Shown here: positions 23,844 through 31,876 of the stretch, piece after piece
Numbering within the stretch: the stretch's first letter is position 1
Layout of the letters: every line of letters begins with the position of its first letter
NCBI RefSeq assembly: GCF_008727875.1
Contig: NZ_VTWS01000002.1
Coordinates: 186,001 to 250,000, forward strand
Length of the DNA: 64,000 bases
Direction of reading: 5' to 3'
DNA from: Larkinella humicola
Lineage (GTDB): Bacteria; Bacteroidota; Bacteroidia; Cytophagales; Spirosomataceae
Made by a program: the position numbers and the translations under genes
The notes under the pieces: model-generated
The model's input: only the letters and a program-made list of their open reading frames with translations
What the model was told of the DNA's origin: nothing
The model's database searches: none

Positions 23844-26264
23844 ATGCTTCTCAACTACACTAAAATTGCGCTGCGTAATCTGTGGAAACACAAAACGTTT
23901 GCGTTGGTCAACGTCATTGGCATGTCGGTAGCGTTTGCGAGCTGCCTTTTGCTGTTTCTGGCCGCCTGGTCGCACCTGACGTTCGATAACTTCCACACCA
24001 ACGGCAAGCAGTTGTTCATGGTGTATGAGCAGTCGGGACCCACGAACAAATCGGCGACGATGCCTGCTCCCCTGGCACCGTCGCTCCGCAAAGAACTCCT
24101 GCCGGAGATCGCGCACATTACGCGGGTGGTCGATGGCGGTGGAGCGGTACGGTACGGCGATCAGGAATTTGACAAGAGCGTCCGGTTTGTCGATCCCGAT
24201 TTTTTCGAAATGTTTTCGTTTCCGATGCGGAAGGGCAATTCACTCACTGTTCTGAACAGCCTGAGTAACATCGTCATCAGCGAAAAAACCGCCCAGTCGA
24301 TTTTCGGAACCGCCGACCCTGTTGGAAAAACCCTGTCGCTGCGGTTGAACGAAACCTGGAAACCGTTCGTGGTGTCGGGCGTGATTGCCGATGCGCCCAC
24401 CAATTCCAGCCTGAAGTTCGACCTGCTGGCCCGGTTTGAAGCCTACCCGGAATACCAGCAAAACAAAGACCAGTGGGACAACCGGTTTCATTCGGTATTC
24501 GTCCAGGTCGATCCGAAAATAAGCGAAGCCACGTTTGAACAACGACTCCGGCCTTTCGTCACCAAATACCTCGCCAATTCGATCCTGAACCTCAAACGCG
24601 ACGGCGGGCAGCCCGACGAAAACGGCGACCTGACCAGCCTGCGGTTGTTGCCGATGACCGACATGCACTTCGACACCGAGGTGGGCGGAGGCAATGGCTC
24701 GCCCGTCAAACGTTCTTACCCGATTCTGCTGCTGGTGGTGGCCGGTTTCATCGTGCTGATTGCCTGCATCAACTTCATCAATCTTTCTACGGCCCGGTCC
24801 ATGACGCGCTCCCGCGAGGTCGGTATGCGCAAGGTGCTGGGGGCCTTAAAACAACAACTGGTCTTTCAATTCTGGGGCGAAGCCTTCATCCTTTGCCTGA
24901 TTTCGCTGGTCCTGGGTGGTTTGCTGGTCACGGCTTTGGTCGCCGAGTTGAACAGCATTCTACGAACCAAAGCGTCCCTCTCCTCCCTCGCCGACCCTAC
25001 CGTAATCGTCTCCATGCTGATGGCTTTTCTGGTGATTACCTTCGTAGCTGGCGGCTATCCGGCCCTGTTTGTAACTCGACTGAACACCATTCAGATTCTG
25101 AAAGGAAAAGTTTCACTGGGAAAAACCGGAGCGGTTCGCAACACCCTGCTCATTGTTCAGTTTGCCATTGCCACGTTTCTGATGGCCTGTACGCTCATTG
25201 CCTGGCAACAAGTCAACTTCCTGCGCACCATGCCCCTGGGATTTAATGAAAACCAGGTCGTTAGCATCCCCATTGGCAGCTCGGTCAATGGACGGCAGGC
25301 GTTGAATCTTTTCCGGGACAAGCTGGCACAACAGCCCCGGGTGCTAAGCGTAACGGGCGCGTATAAAAACTTTGGCCGTGGTCTGGATGGTTCCACGGTG
25401 ACGTCGATTGTGGGCTTTGACCACAAGAACCGGACGATTCGGAGCCACTGGCAACCCGTCGATTACGACTACCTGAAAACCCTGGACATCAAATTGCTGG
25501 CCGGGCGCGATTTCTCCCGTCAGTACGCAACCGACACCACCACCAGCGTCATCATCAACGAAACGATGGCGAAGGAACTGGGCGAGAAAAACCCGGTCGG
25601 CACCCTGCTGAACGTGAGCGATGGCGAGCCGCCTTTGGTGGTCATCGGCGTGGTGAAAGACTACCACCACGAATCGCTCAAGAAAACCGTGCAGCCCAAT
25701 ACCCTTCTCATGAGCCACGACTGGCCGATTGGCTACGTTCTGGTCAAAATTGCTCCGGACAACGTGCCGGCCACGATGGCGGTTTTGAAAAAAGCCTGGG
25801 AGGAAGTTGCTCCAAAATCTGAATTTGAAGGCAGTTTCCTCGACGAAAATACCGACCGGCAATACCAGTCGGAAGAACAAATGGCCAAACTATTCATTAC
25901 AGCCGCCGGAGTGGCCATCGTGCTGTCGTGCATGGGTCTGTTTGCCATCGCCATCATGATCATGGCGCAGCGAATCAAAGAAATTGGCGTGCGTAAAGTA
26001 CTGGGTGCCAGCGTGACCAGCATTGTCATCCTGCTATCGAAAGACTTCCTGAAGCTGGTGCTGATCGGCATTGTCATCGCATCCCCGCTGGCGTGGTGGC
26101 TGATGAGTCAGTGGCTGAAAGAATACGCGTTCAAAATCGAACTGGCCTGGTGGATGTTCGCCGTCGCGGGTTTGCTCGCCATTCTGATCGCCCTGGTCAC
26201 CGTCAGTTTCCAGAGTATCAAAGCGGCCTTAACCAATCCGGTATCCTCACTTCGTTCGGAGTGA
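23844..26264 (+). CDS. FtsX/MacB-type ABC permease P1
   Basis: 806 residues with a duplicated MacB layout that recurs in all the permeases below: a first transmembrane helix (about 20-42), periplasmic domain PCD1 (about 45-275), an FtsX block of three helices (about 285-425), a second helix and PCD2 (about 430-670), then a second FtsX block (685-800). Each FtsX block has a cytoplasmic coupling helix that contacts the ATPase: SREVGMRKVLGA (about 321) and RIKEIGVRKVLGAS (about 709). One polypeptide therefore equals a MacB dimer. P1 differs from the rest in its N-terminus (MLLNYTKIALRNLWKHKTF). Such proteins move envelope substrates from the periplasmic face. Directly after the small secreted gene; ends SSLRSE. 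Confidence 0.92.
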   Translation: MLLNYTKIALRNLWKHKTFALVNVIGMSVAFASCLLLFLAAWSHLTFDNFHTNGKQLFMVYEQSGPTNKSATMPAPLAPSLRKELLPEIAHITRVVDGGGAVRYGDQEFDKSVRFVDPDFFEMFSFPMRKGNSLTVLNSLSNIVISEKTAQSIFGTADPVGKTLSLRLNETWKPFVVSGVIADAPTNSSLKFDLLARFEAYPEYQQNKDQWDNRFHSVFVQVDPKISEATFEQRLRPFVTKYLANSILNLKRDGGQPDENGDLTSLRLLPMTDMHFDTEVGGGNGSPVKRSYPILLLVVAGFIVLIACINFINLSTARSMTRSREVGMRKVLGALKQQLVFQFWGEAFILCLISLVLGGLLVTALVAELNSILRTKASLSSLADPTVIVSMLMAFLVITFVAGGYPALFVTRLNTIQILKGKVSLGKTGAVRNTLLIVQFAIATFLMACTLIAWQQVNFLRTMPLGFNENQVVSIPIGSSVNGRQALNLFRDKLAQQPRVLSVTGAYKNFGRGLDGSTVTSIVGFDHKNRTIRSHWQPVDYDYLKTLDIKLLAGRDFSRQYATDTTTSVIINETMAKELGEKNPVGTLLNVSDGEPPLVVIGVVKDYHHESLKKTVQPNTLLMSHDWPIGYVLVKIAPDNVPATMAVLKKAWEEVAPKSEFEGSFLDENTDRQYQSEEQMAKLFITAAGVAIVLSCMGLFAIAIMIMAQRIKEIGVRKVLGASVTSIVILLSKDFLKLVLIGIVIASPLAWWLMSQWLKEYAFKIELAWWMFAVAGLLAILIALVTVSFQSIKAALTNPVSSLRSE

Positions 26265-26267
26265 AAA

Positions 26268-26340
26268 GAGTGAAGAGTTATGAGTTAAGAGTTAAAATGG
26301 ATGTCTGCATTTCTAACTCTTAACTCATAACTCTTCACTC
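26268..26340. repeat. 27-bp perfect inverted repeat of GAGTKAW heptads, P1-P2 gap
   Basis: Left arm 26268-26294 reads as heptads GAGTGAA, GAGTTAT, GAGTTAA, GAGTTA; the right arm 26314-26340 is its exact complement with a 19-base loop. It fills the whole gap between permeases. Confidence 0.9.
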
Positions 26341-26355
26341 ATAATTTTACACAAC

Positions 26356-28773
26356 ATGCTAACGAACTATTTCAAAATCGCGTTTCGGAATCTGGTGCGC
26401 CACAAGGTGTTTTCGGCCATCAACATTGTCGGACTGTCCATCGGGATTGCGGCTTGTCTCCTGATTCTGCAATATGTGGATTTTGAGCTGAGCTACGACC
26501 AGTTTCACGCGAAGGGCGATCGGATTTACCGCGTCAAACAGGATCGGTATGACAAGGGCAAACTGAGCACGCAATGGGCCGGGGGTGCCCAGGCGGCTGG
26601 CAACTCGTTCAAAGCGACCTTCCCGGAGGTGGAAGATTACGTCAAAGTGCTGAAGCGCCGGGCATTGATTGCCGATTACGGCGAAAAAAGCCTGAAAGTC
26701 GAGAAGGTTTTTGTGGCCAGCCAATCGTTCTTCAAAATCTTCTCCTATCCCCTGCTCGCCGGTGATCCCACCACCGCGCTGGCTGAACCCAATACCGTCG
26801 TACTTTCCGAAACCGTTGCGAAAAAGCTATTCGGAAACGAACAGGCCATGGGCAAAACCATCCGGTTCAACCAGCGGAAAGCAGTTAAAGTAACGGGCGT
26901 TTACAAAGATATGCCGGCCAACACGCACCTGCACCCGGATCTGCTGATTCCGCACGTGACGTTTGTGAAAGAAATGGGGCCGGACAACAATCCGGACAAT
27001 GCCTGGATGTGGGACGGAGCGATGTCGTATTTGTTGCTGCGCCCCGACGCCAATCCGAAAGCCCTCGAAGCCAAATTTGTGCCGTATATTGAAAAAACCA
27101 TTGGGGCCGAACTGAAAAAATACGATGCCGGTGCGGTCTATACGCTGCAACCCCTGAAAGACATTCACCTCTACTCGCACCTGATGGAGGAAGCCGAGCC
27201 CAATGGCGACGGCAACACGGTGTATCTGCTGCTGGCGATTGCGTTCTTCATCGTCGTCATTGCCTGGGTTAACTACATCAATCTGGCGACGGCGCGGGCC
27301 ATCAACCGGGCCAAAGAAGTCGGCATTCGCAAGGCCGTCGGTTCGCAACGGGGGCAGTTGATCCGGCAATTCCTGATCGAATCGGTCTTGCTGAATGGCC
27401 TGGCGGTGATTCTGGCGCTGGGTTTTGTCGTGGCCGTGATGCCGCTGTTCAACGCACTGTCGGGCCAGCACCTGACGCTGTCGTTGCTGGGCAACGGGTC
27501 GTTCTGGTTGGCGTTGGCAACCTTGTTCATCATTGGAACCTTCTTTTCGGGTTTGTATCCGGCGTTTGTTTTGTCCGGTTTCCGGCCGGTCACGGTGTTG
27601 AAAGGCAAGATGGTGACGTCGCGGCAGGGCATCATTCTGCGGAAATCGCTGGTCATTTTTCAGTTTGCGGCTTCGCTGTTTCTGCTCGTCGGCACGCTGG
27701 CGGTTTTTCGGCAAATCAGCTTCATGCAGGAACAAAGTCTGGGTATCAACATCGATCAGACGCTGGTCGTCAATCCGCCCATCATCCGTTCAGATTCCAC
27801 GTTCATGCGGCAGATGGTGGCTTTTAAAGAAGAACTGCTGCGCCAACCCGCCATCCGGCACGTAGCCGCGTCGTCGGTGGTGCCGGGTCAGGCGTCGGAC
27901 TGGAACGCGGGCGGCATTCGATTGAAAGGCACCGACGAAAGCAAGGGAAGCCAATACCGGGTGATTGCCGTCGATTACGACTTCCTGAAAACCTTCGACC
28001 TGAAACTGCTGGCCGGGCGCGATTTTTCGAAAGAGTACGGCCTGGAAAAGAAAGCCGTCATTTTCAACAAAATGGCGATCAAGCAACTGGGTTTCAACAA
28101 GCCGGAAGAGTCGATTGGCAAAGAAATTGATTTCTGGGGCGAAACGTTTACCATCGTTGGCGTCACCGACAATTTTCACCAGCAATCGCTGCGGGATGCC
28201 TTCGAACCGCTGATTCTCCGGCTCATTCCGGATGCGGGCGGTTATTTTTCGATCAAAATGGCTTCCAGTCAACTAAACACCACAATTGCTACCGTCCGGA
28301 GCGAATGGAACCGGTTTTTCCCCGGCAATCCGTTTGAATACTTCTTTCTGGACGAACATTTCAACGCGCAATACCAGGCCGATCAGCGGTTTGGGCAGGT
28401 GTTCGGTCTGTTCACCGGTTTAGCGATTCTGGTCGCGTGCCTGGGCTTGTTCGGGCTGGCGTCGTTCACCACGGCCCAGCGGACCAAAGAAATTGGCATT
28501 CGCAAGGTGCTGGGCGCCACGGTGCCCGAGATCGTGCGGATGTTGTATAAAGAATTTGCGATTTTGATTCTGATTGCCTGCGTGGTAGCGACTCCGCTGG
28601 CGTGGCTGGCCGTGAGCCAGTGGCTCAACACGTATGCCTTTCGGGCCGATATAAACTGGTGGCTTTTTGCACTCCCGTTCGTGCTGGTACTGGCGATTGC
28701 GCTGCTGACGGTTTCGTTTCAGTCCGTAAAAGCGGCTCTGATGAATCCGGTTACCTCGCTGCGTTCGGAATAA
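26356..28773 (+). CDS. FtsX/MacB-type ABC permease P2
   Basis: 805 residues with N-terminal motif MLTNYFKIAFRNLVRHKVF and the extracytoplasmic starter FELSYDQFHAKGDRIYRV. First coupling helix RAKEVGIRKAVGSQRGQL (about 318), second RTKEIGIRKVLGATVPEI (about 708). It departs from the others after the second coupling helix: MLYKEFAILILIACVVAT replaces the common LLSKDFLKLVLI segment, so the last helices may pack differently. PCD2 has VGVTDNFHQQSLRDAFEP where most copies have GVVKDFH. Ends TSLRSE. The gap to P1 is a heptad inverted repeat and the gap to P3 a 38-bp inverted repeat. Confidence 0.92.
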   Translation: MLTNYFKIAFRNLVRHKVFSAINIVGLSIGIAACLLILQYVDFELSYDQFHAKGDRIYRVKQDRYDKGKLSTQWAGGAQAAGNSFKATFPEVEDYVKVLKRRALIADYGEKSLKVEKVFVASQSFFKIFSYPLLAGDPTTALAEPNTVVLSETVAKKLFGNEQAMGKTIRFNQRKAVKVTGVYKDMPANTHLHPDLLIPHVTFVKEMGPDNNPDNAWMWDGAMSYLLLRPDANPKALEAKFVPYIEKTIGAELKKYDAGAVYTLQPLKDIHLYSHLMEEAEPNGDGNTVYLLLAIAFFIVVIAWVNYINLATARAINRAKEVGIRKAVGSQRGQLIRQFLIESVLLNGLAVILALGFVVAVMPLFNALSGQHLTLSLLGNGSFWLALATLFIIGTFFSGLYPAFVLSGFRPVTVLKGKMVTSRQGIILRKSLVIFQFAASLFLLVGTLAVFRQISFMQEQSLGINIDQTLVVNPPIIRSDSTFMRQMVAFKEELLRQPAIRHVAASSVVPGQASDWNAGGIRLKGTDESKGSQYRVIAVDYDFLKTFDLKLLAGRDFSKEYGLEKKAVIFNKMAIKQLGFNKPEESIGKEIDFWGETFTIVGVTDNFHQQSLRDAFEPLILRLIPDAGGYFSIKMASSQLNTTIATVRSEWNRFFPGNPFEYFFLDEHFNAQYQADQRFGQVFGLFTGLAILVACLGLFGLASFTTAQRTKEIGIRKVLGATVPEIVRMLYKEFAILILIACVVATPLAWLAVSQWLNTYAFRADINWWLFALPFVLVLAIALLTVSFQSVKAALMNPVTSLRSE

Positions 28774-28796
28774 CGAGTTATGAGTGAAGAGTTAGG

Positions 28797-28897
28797 ACTT
28801 CCGCTTTTGCCCCTAAATCCCCTAAAGGGGACTTTTAGCATCCGGATTAGACTGCGTCCAAGTCCCCTTTAGGGGATTTAGGGGCAAAAGCGGAAGT
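28797..28897. repeat. Perfect 38-bp inverted repeat (CCCCTAAA type) inside P2-P3 gap
   Basis: Arms 28797-28834 and 28860-28897 are perfect reverse complements with a 25-base loop that holds ATCCGGATT. The core words are GCCCCTAAATCCCCTAAAGG and complement. Remnants of GAGTGAAGAGTTA heptads flank it, so this element seems to have been placed inside an older heptad repeat. A close relative lies between susC and susD (62040-62108). Confidence 0.9.
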
Positions 28898-28974
28898 GCA
28901 ATGAATTATCAGACGTAAGTCCTAAAAGTGATGAGTTTGGTTAATGCTCTTCACTCTTAACTAAAAAAAGGGGT

Positions 28975-31353
28975 ATGATTCGCAATTACTTCAAAACCGC
29001 CTGGCGGGGTTTGCTCAACAACAAAGGCTACTCGGCCATCAACATTGGCGGACTGGCCGTGGCGTTGGGAATCGGTATTCTGCTGCTCTGGTGGGTGAAA
29101 GACGAAACGAGTTTCGACCGTTTTCATTCGAATGCGGATCGGATCTACCGCATCAATGGCGGTTTTGGCTCCGGCACGGCGCAGCAGTTTTCGGGCCAGA
29201 TCGTGGCCCCCGTGGCGGCTTATGCCAAACAGCAGATGCCGTCGGTGGAAGACGCCGTGCGCATCGTCGGGAATTATGATGTCTCGCCTTTCAAGGTGCA
29301 GGAAAAAACGCTGGTGGAGGAAAAAGCCGTCTACGTCGATCCGGGTTTCTTTACGTTTTTCAGCTTCGAATGGGTGAAAGGCAACCGCGAACGTCCTTTC
29401 CCGGACCTGCAATCGGTCGTTCTGACGGAGTCAGCGGCTTTGAAATACTTTGGCTCGGCTGAACCGGTTGGAAAGGTACTGTATTCCGTTCCGAAAAAGC
29501 AGAACTTTGTCGTGAGTGGCGTCATCCGGGATTTTCCCGACAACTCCAGCATCCGGTGTAATATGCTGTTTCCGTTGCAGATTTTGGCGAATCAATACAG
29601 TGGCGCTCCCGGTGATTACTGGAAAACCATGGATTCGGACTGGGGCAACTGGTTCGCCCAAACGTATTTCCGGGTCGATCCGCGCGCCAATCTGGACAAG
29701 CTGGTAAAAACCCTGAACGACGTTCACCATGCCAGCAATAAATATGATCAGGTGACGGTGTACCGCCTGCAACCGCTGACCGACATCCACCTCTACCGGC
29801 CCGACGGCACACCGGGAGCCATACAGGAAGTAAAAATGATGGGCATCGTCGCCCTGATTCTGCTGGCCATCGGCTGCATCAACTACGTCAACCTGGCCAC
29901 GGCGCGGGCCACGCAACGGGCGAAGGAAGTGAGTGTCCGGAAGGTCGTCGGGGCGGGTCGCGAACACCTGATTGGCCAGTTTCTGGCCGAATCGCTCCTG
30001 ATTTTTGTCGTCGCGCTGCTGCTGGCCATCGGGCTGATCAAAGGGCTGGAATCGACCTATCAGGAACTAACCGGCAAAACCCAGCCCTTCTCGCTGGCCG
30101 ATCCGCAGACCTGGCTGGTGCTGGTGGGCGCGCTGGTATTTACCCTCGCCGTTGCGGGCATCTATCCGGCTCTGGTTTTGTCGTCGTTCGAACCCTTGAA
30201 AGTGTTGCGCGGAAAAATGGCCACGGGCGGCAAAGGCGTTACGTTCCGGCAAACACTGGTGATCACCCAATTTGCCTTTTCGACGGCCTTGATCGTAGGA
30301 ACTCTGGTCATCGGCAACCAACTGCGGTTTATGCGCGAGCGCAACCTGGGTTATGACCGGGAAAATGTCTTCGCGTTCTGGATGACCGGCGATATGTTGA
30401 AGCATTTCGATGCGATCAAGGCCGAATTGTCGCGCCAGCCCAGCGTCCGGAGCGTAACCGCTTCGAATGGCAATCTGCTCAGTTTAGGCAATTCGACCGG
30501 CGATACGGACTGGGACGGAAAGCCCAAAAACAGCATGTTTATCATCAACCGGATGCAGGTCGAGAAAGATTTCATTGCCACCTTCGGCCTGAAAATGGTG
30601 CAGGGCGAGACCTTTACCGGCTCCTCCGCCGACTCGATGCACGTCATCCTGAACGAAACCGCCGTGAAAAATACGGGCATTAAAAATCCCATCGGCAAGC
30701 GTTTTACGCTCGGTCAGACGAAGGGAATCATCATCGGTGTCGTGAAAGATTTCCATTTTGCTTCCCTGCGTCAGAAAGTAGAACCGGCGGTTTTCTTTTA
30801 CCGAAACAACACCAATTTGGGGCGGCTTTACGTCAAAACCACGGGTCGGGATGCGTCCAAAGCCATTGCGGCTACCGAAAAACTCTGGAAAAAGTACAGC
30901 CCCGATTATCCGTTCGACTACCAGTTTATGGACGTGCAATACAACGAAATGTATAAATCGGAACAGCGGACGGGGCAGTTGTTCAACTTCTTTGCGGGAA
31001 TCGCCATTCTGGTTTCCTGCCTCGGTTTATTTGGGTTAGCGACCTTCACAGCTCAGCAACGTACCAAAGAAATCGGCATCCGCAAGGTGCTGGGTGCGTC
31101 GATTACGGGCATTGTCGCGCTGCTTTCCAAAGATTTTCTGAAGCTGGTGCTGATCGGAATCCTGATCGCAACCCCGATTGCCTGGTGGACGATGAGCCAG
31201 TGGCTAACTGCCTTTGCCTATAAGATTGACCTGGCGTGGTGGGTGTTTGCGCTGGCGGGGCTGCTGGCCGTTCTGATTGCCTTTGCCACCGTCAGTTTTC
31301 AAAGCATCAAAGCCGCCTTGATGAATCCGGTGAAGAGTTTGAAATCAGAATAG
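28975..31353 (+). CDS. FtsX/MacB-type ABC permease P3
   Basis: 792 residues. N-terminus MIRNYFKTAWRGLLNNKGY, then TSFDRFHSNADRIYRI at the start of PCD1. The first coupling helix is unusual, AKEVSVRKVVGAGREHL (about 315), with Ser where the other copies carry Gly; the second is standard RTKEIGIRKVLGASITGI (about 695). PCD2 keeps GVVKDFHFASL. The C-terminus is KSLKSE rather than LRSE. The TAG stop (31351-31353) directly abuts the stop of the oppositely oriented Uma2 gene. Confidence 0.92.
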   Translation: MIRNYFKTAWRGLLNNKGYSAINIGGLAVALGIGILLLWWVKDETSFDRFHSNADRIYRINGGFGSGTAQQFSGQIVAPVAAYAKQQMPSVEDAVRIVGNYDVSPFKVQEKTLVEEKAVYVDPGFFTFFSFEWVKGNRERPFPDLQSVVLTESAALKYFGSAEPVGKVLYSVPKKQNFVVSGVIRDFPDNSSIRCNMLFPLQILANQYSGAPGDYWKTMDSDWGNWFAQTYFRVDPRANLDKLVKTLNDVHHASNKYDQVTVYRLQPLTDIHLYRPDGTPGAIQEVKMMGIVALILLAIGCINYVNLATARATQRAKEVSVRKVVGAGREHLIGQFLAESLLIFVVALLLAIGLIKGLESTYQELTGKTQPFSLADPQTWLVLVGALVFTLAVAGIYPALVLSSFEPLKVLRGKMATGGKGVTFRQTLVITQFAFSTALIVGTLVIGNQLRFMRERNLGYDRENVFAFWMTGDMLKHFDAIKAELSRQPSVRSVTASNGNLLSLGNSTGDTDWDGKPKNSMFIINRMQVEKDFIATFGLKMVQGETFTGSSADSMHVILNETAVKNTGIKNPIGKRFTLGQTKGIIIGVVKDFHFASLRQKVEPAVFFYRNNTNLGRLYVKTTGRDASKAIAATEKLWKKYSPDYPFDYQFMDVQYNEMYKSEQRTGQLFNFFAGIAILVSCLGLFGLATFTAQQRTKEIGIRKVLGASITGIVALLSKDFLKLVLIGILIATPIAWWTMSQWLTAFAYKIDLAWWVFALAGLLAVLIAFATVSFQSIKAALMNPVKSLKSE

Positions 31354-31833
31354 TTAAGCGAAAATATCATTTAGCGGTAGTTCAATCCCGGTTACCGGGT
31401 CGGTAAGAGTGGTATCATCGGTAAAAAACTGGTATTTCCCAATGGCCGAATAAACCGAAATCGCTTTAAAACTGGGCAAAACCAGCCAGCATGATTGAAC
31501 ACCGGCCAGAAAATACCGCTCGAATTTAGCCAGAATATCGTCATTGGATTTCGAAGGCGAAACAATCTCAATGACCGTGAGCGGCATTTGAGTCATGGAC
31601 GTAACGTCGTGCAGAAAGTCGACCTGGAGTTTAGGATAAATGGCAATGTCCGGTACGGTATCCGGGCGTTCCGGCATAGTTAAATTAATCTCCGGCAGAA
31701 AGGTGTATTTGGTTCGATAATGCAGTTGCAAAGCAAAAGTTAAATTGCCTTGCACAATAGAGTGATTCAGTGTGGGCATTGGTTTTCCGCGTTCGCGTTC
31801 GTAGTCAGAGAGTTGTTCAATGGTAGCTTCCAT
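31354..31833 (-). CDS. Uma2-family (DUF820) putative PD-(D/E)XK nuclease
   Basis: 159 residues from the ATG at 31833 (an upstream TTG in frame is less likely). The Uma2 core is recognised by NHSIVQGNL (about 23), the active-site Asp in VPDIAIYPK, the Glu in VIEIVSPSKSN and LAKFERYFLAGVQSCW. Uma2 proteins are single-domain nuclease-fold proteins, very numerous in Cytophagales and cyanobacteria, with no settled function; they have been linked loosely to mobile elements. It sits backwards inside the permease array, in the gap that would otherwise hold a heptad inverted repeat, suggesting a later insertion. Its base composition is slightly more A+T-rich than that of the permeases. Confidence 0.82.
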   Translation of the reverse strand: MEATIEQLSDYERERGKPMPTLNHSIVQGNLTFALQLHYRTKYTFLPEINLTMPERPDTVPDIAIYPKLQVDFLHDVTSMTQMPLTVIEIVSPSKSNDDILAKFERYFLAGVQSCWLVLPSFKAISVYSAIGKYQFFTDDTTLTDPVTGIELPLNDIFA

Positions 31834-31876
31834 AACCAAGAGAGTTTTTTCGGATTGAAGTTTAAAGATAACAAAA

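Noticed and set aside
26827-27735. 302-codon minus-strand frame inside permease P2
   Set aside because: Translation is Arg/Gln/His-rich without motifs; the sense frame is a complete permease.
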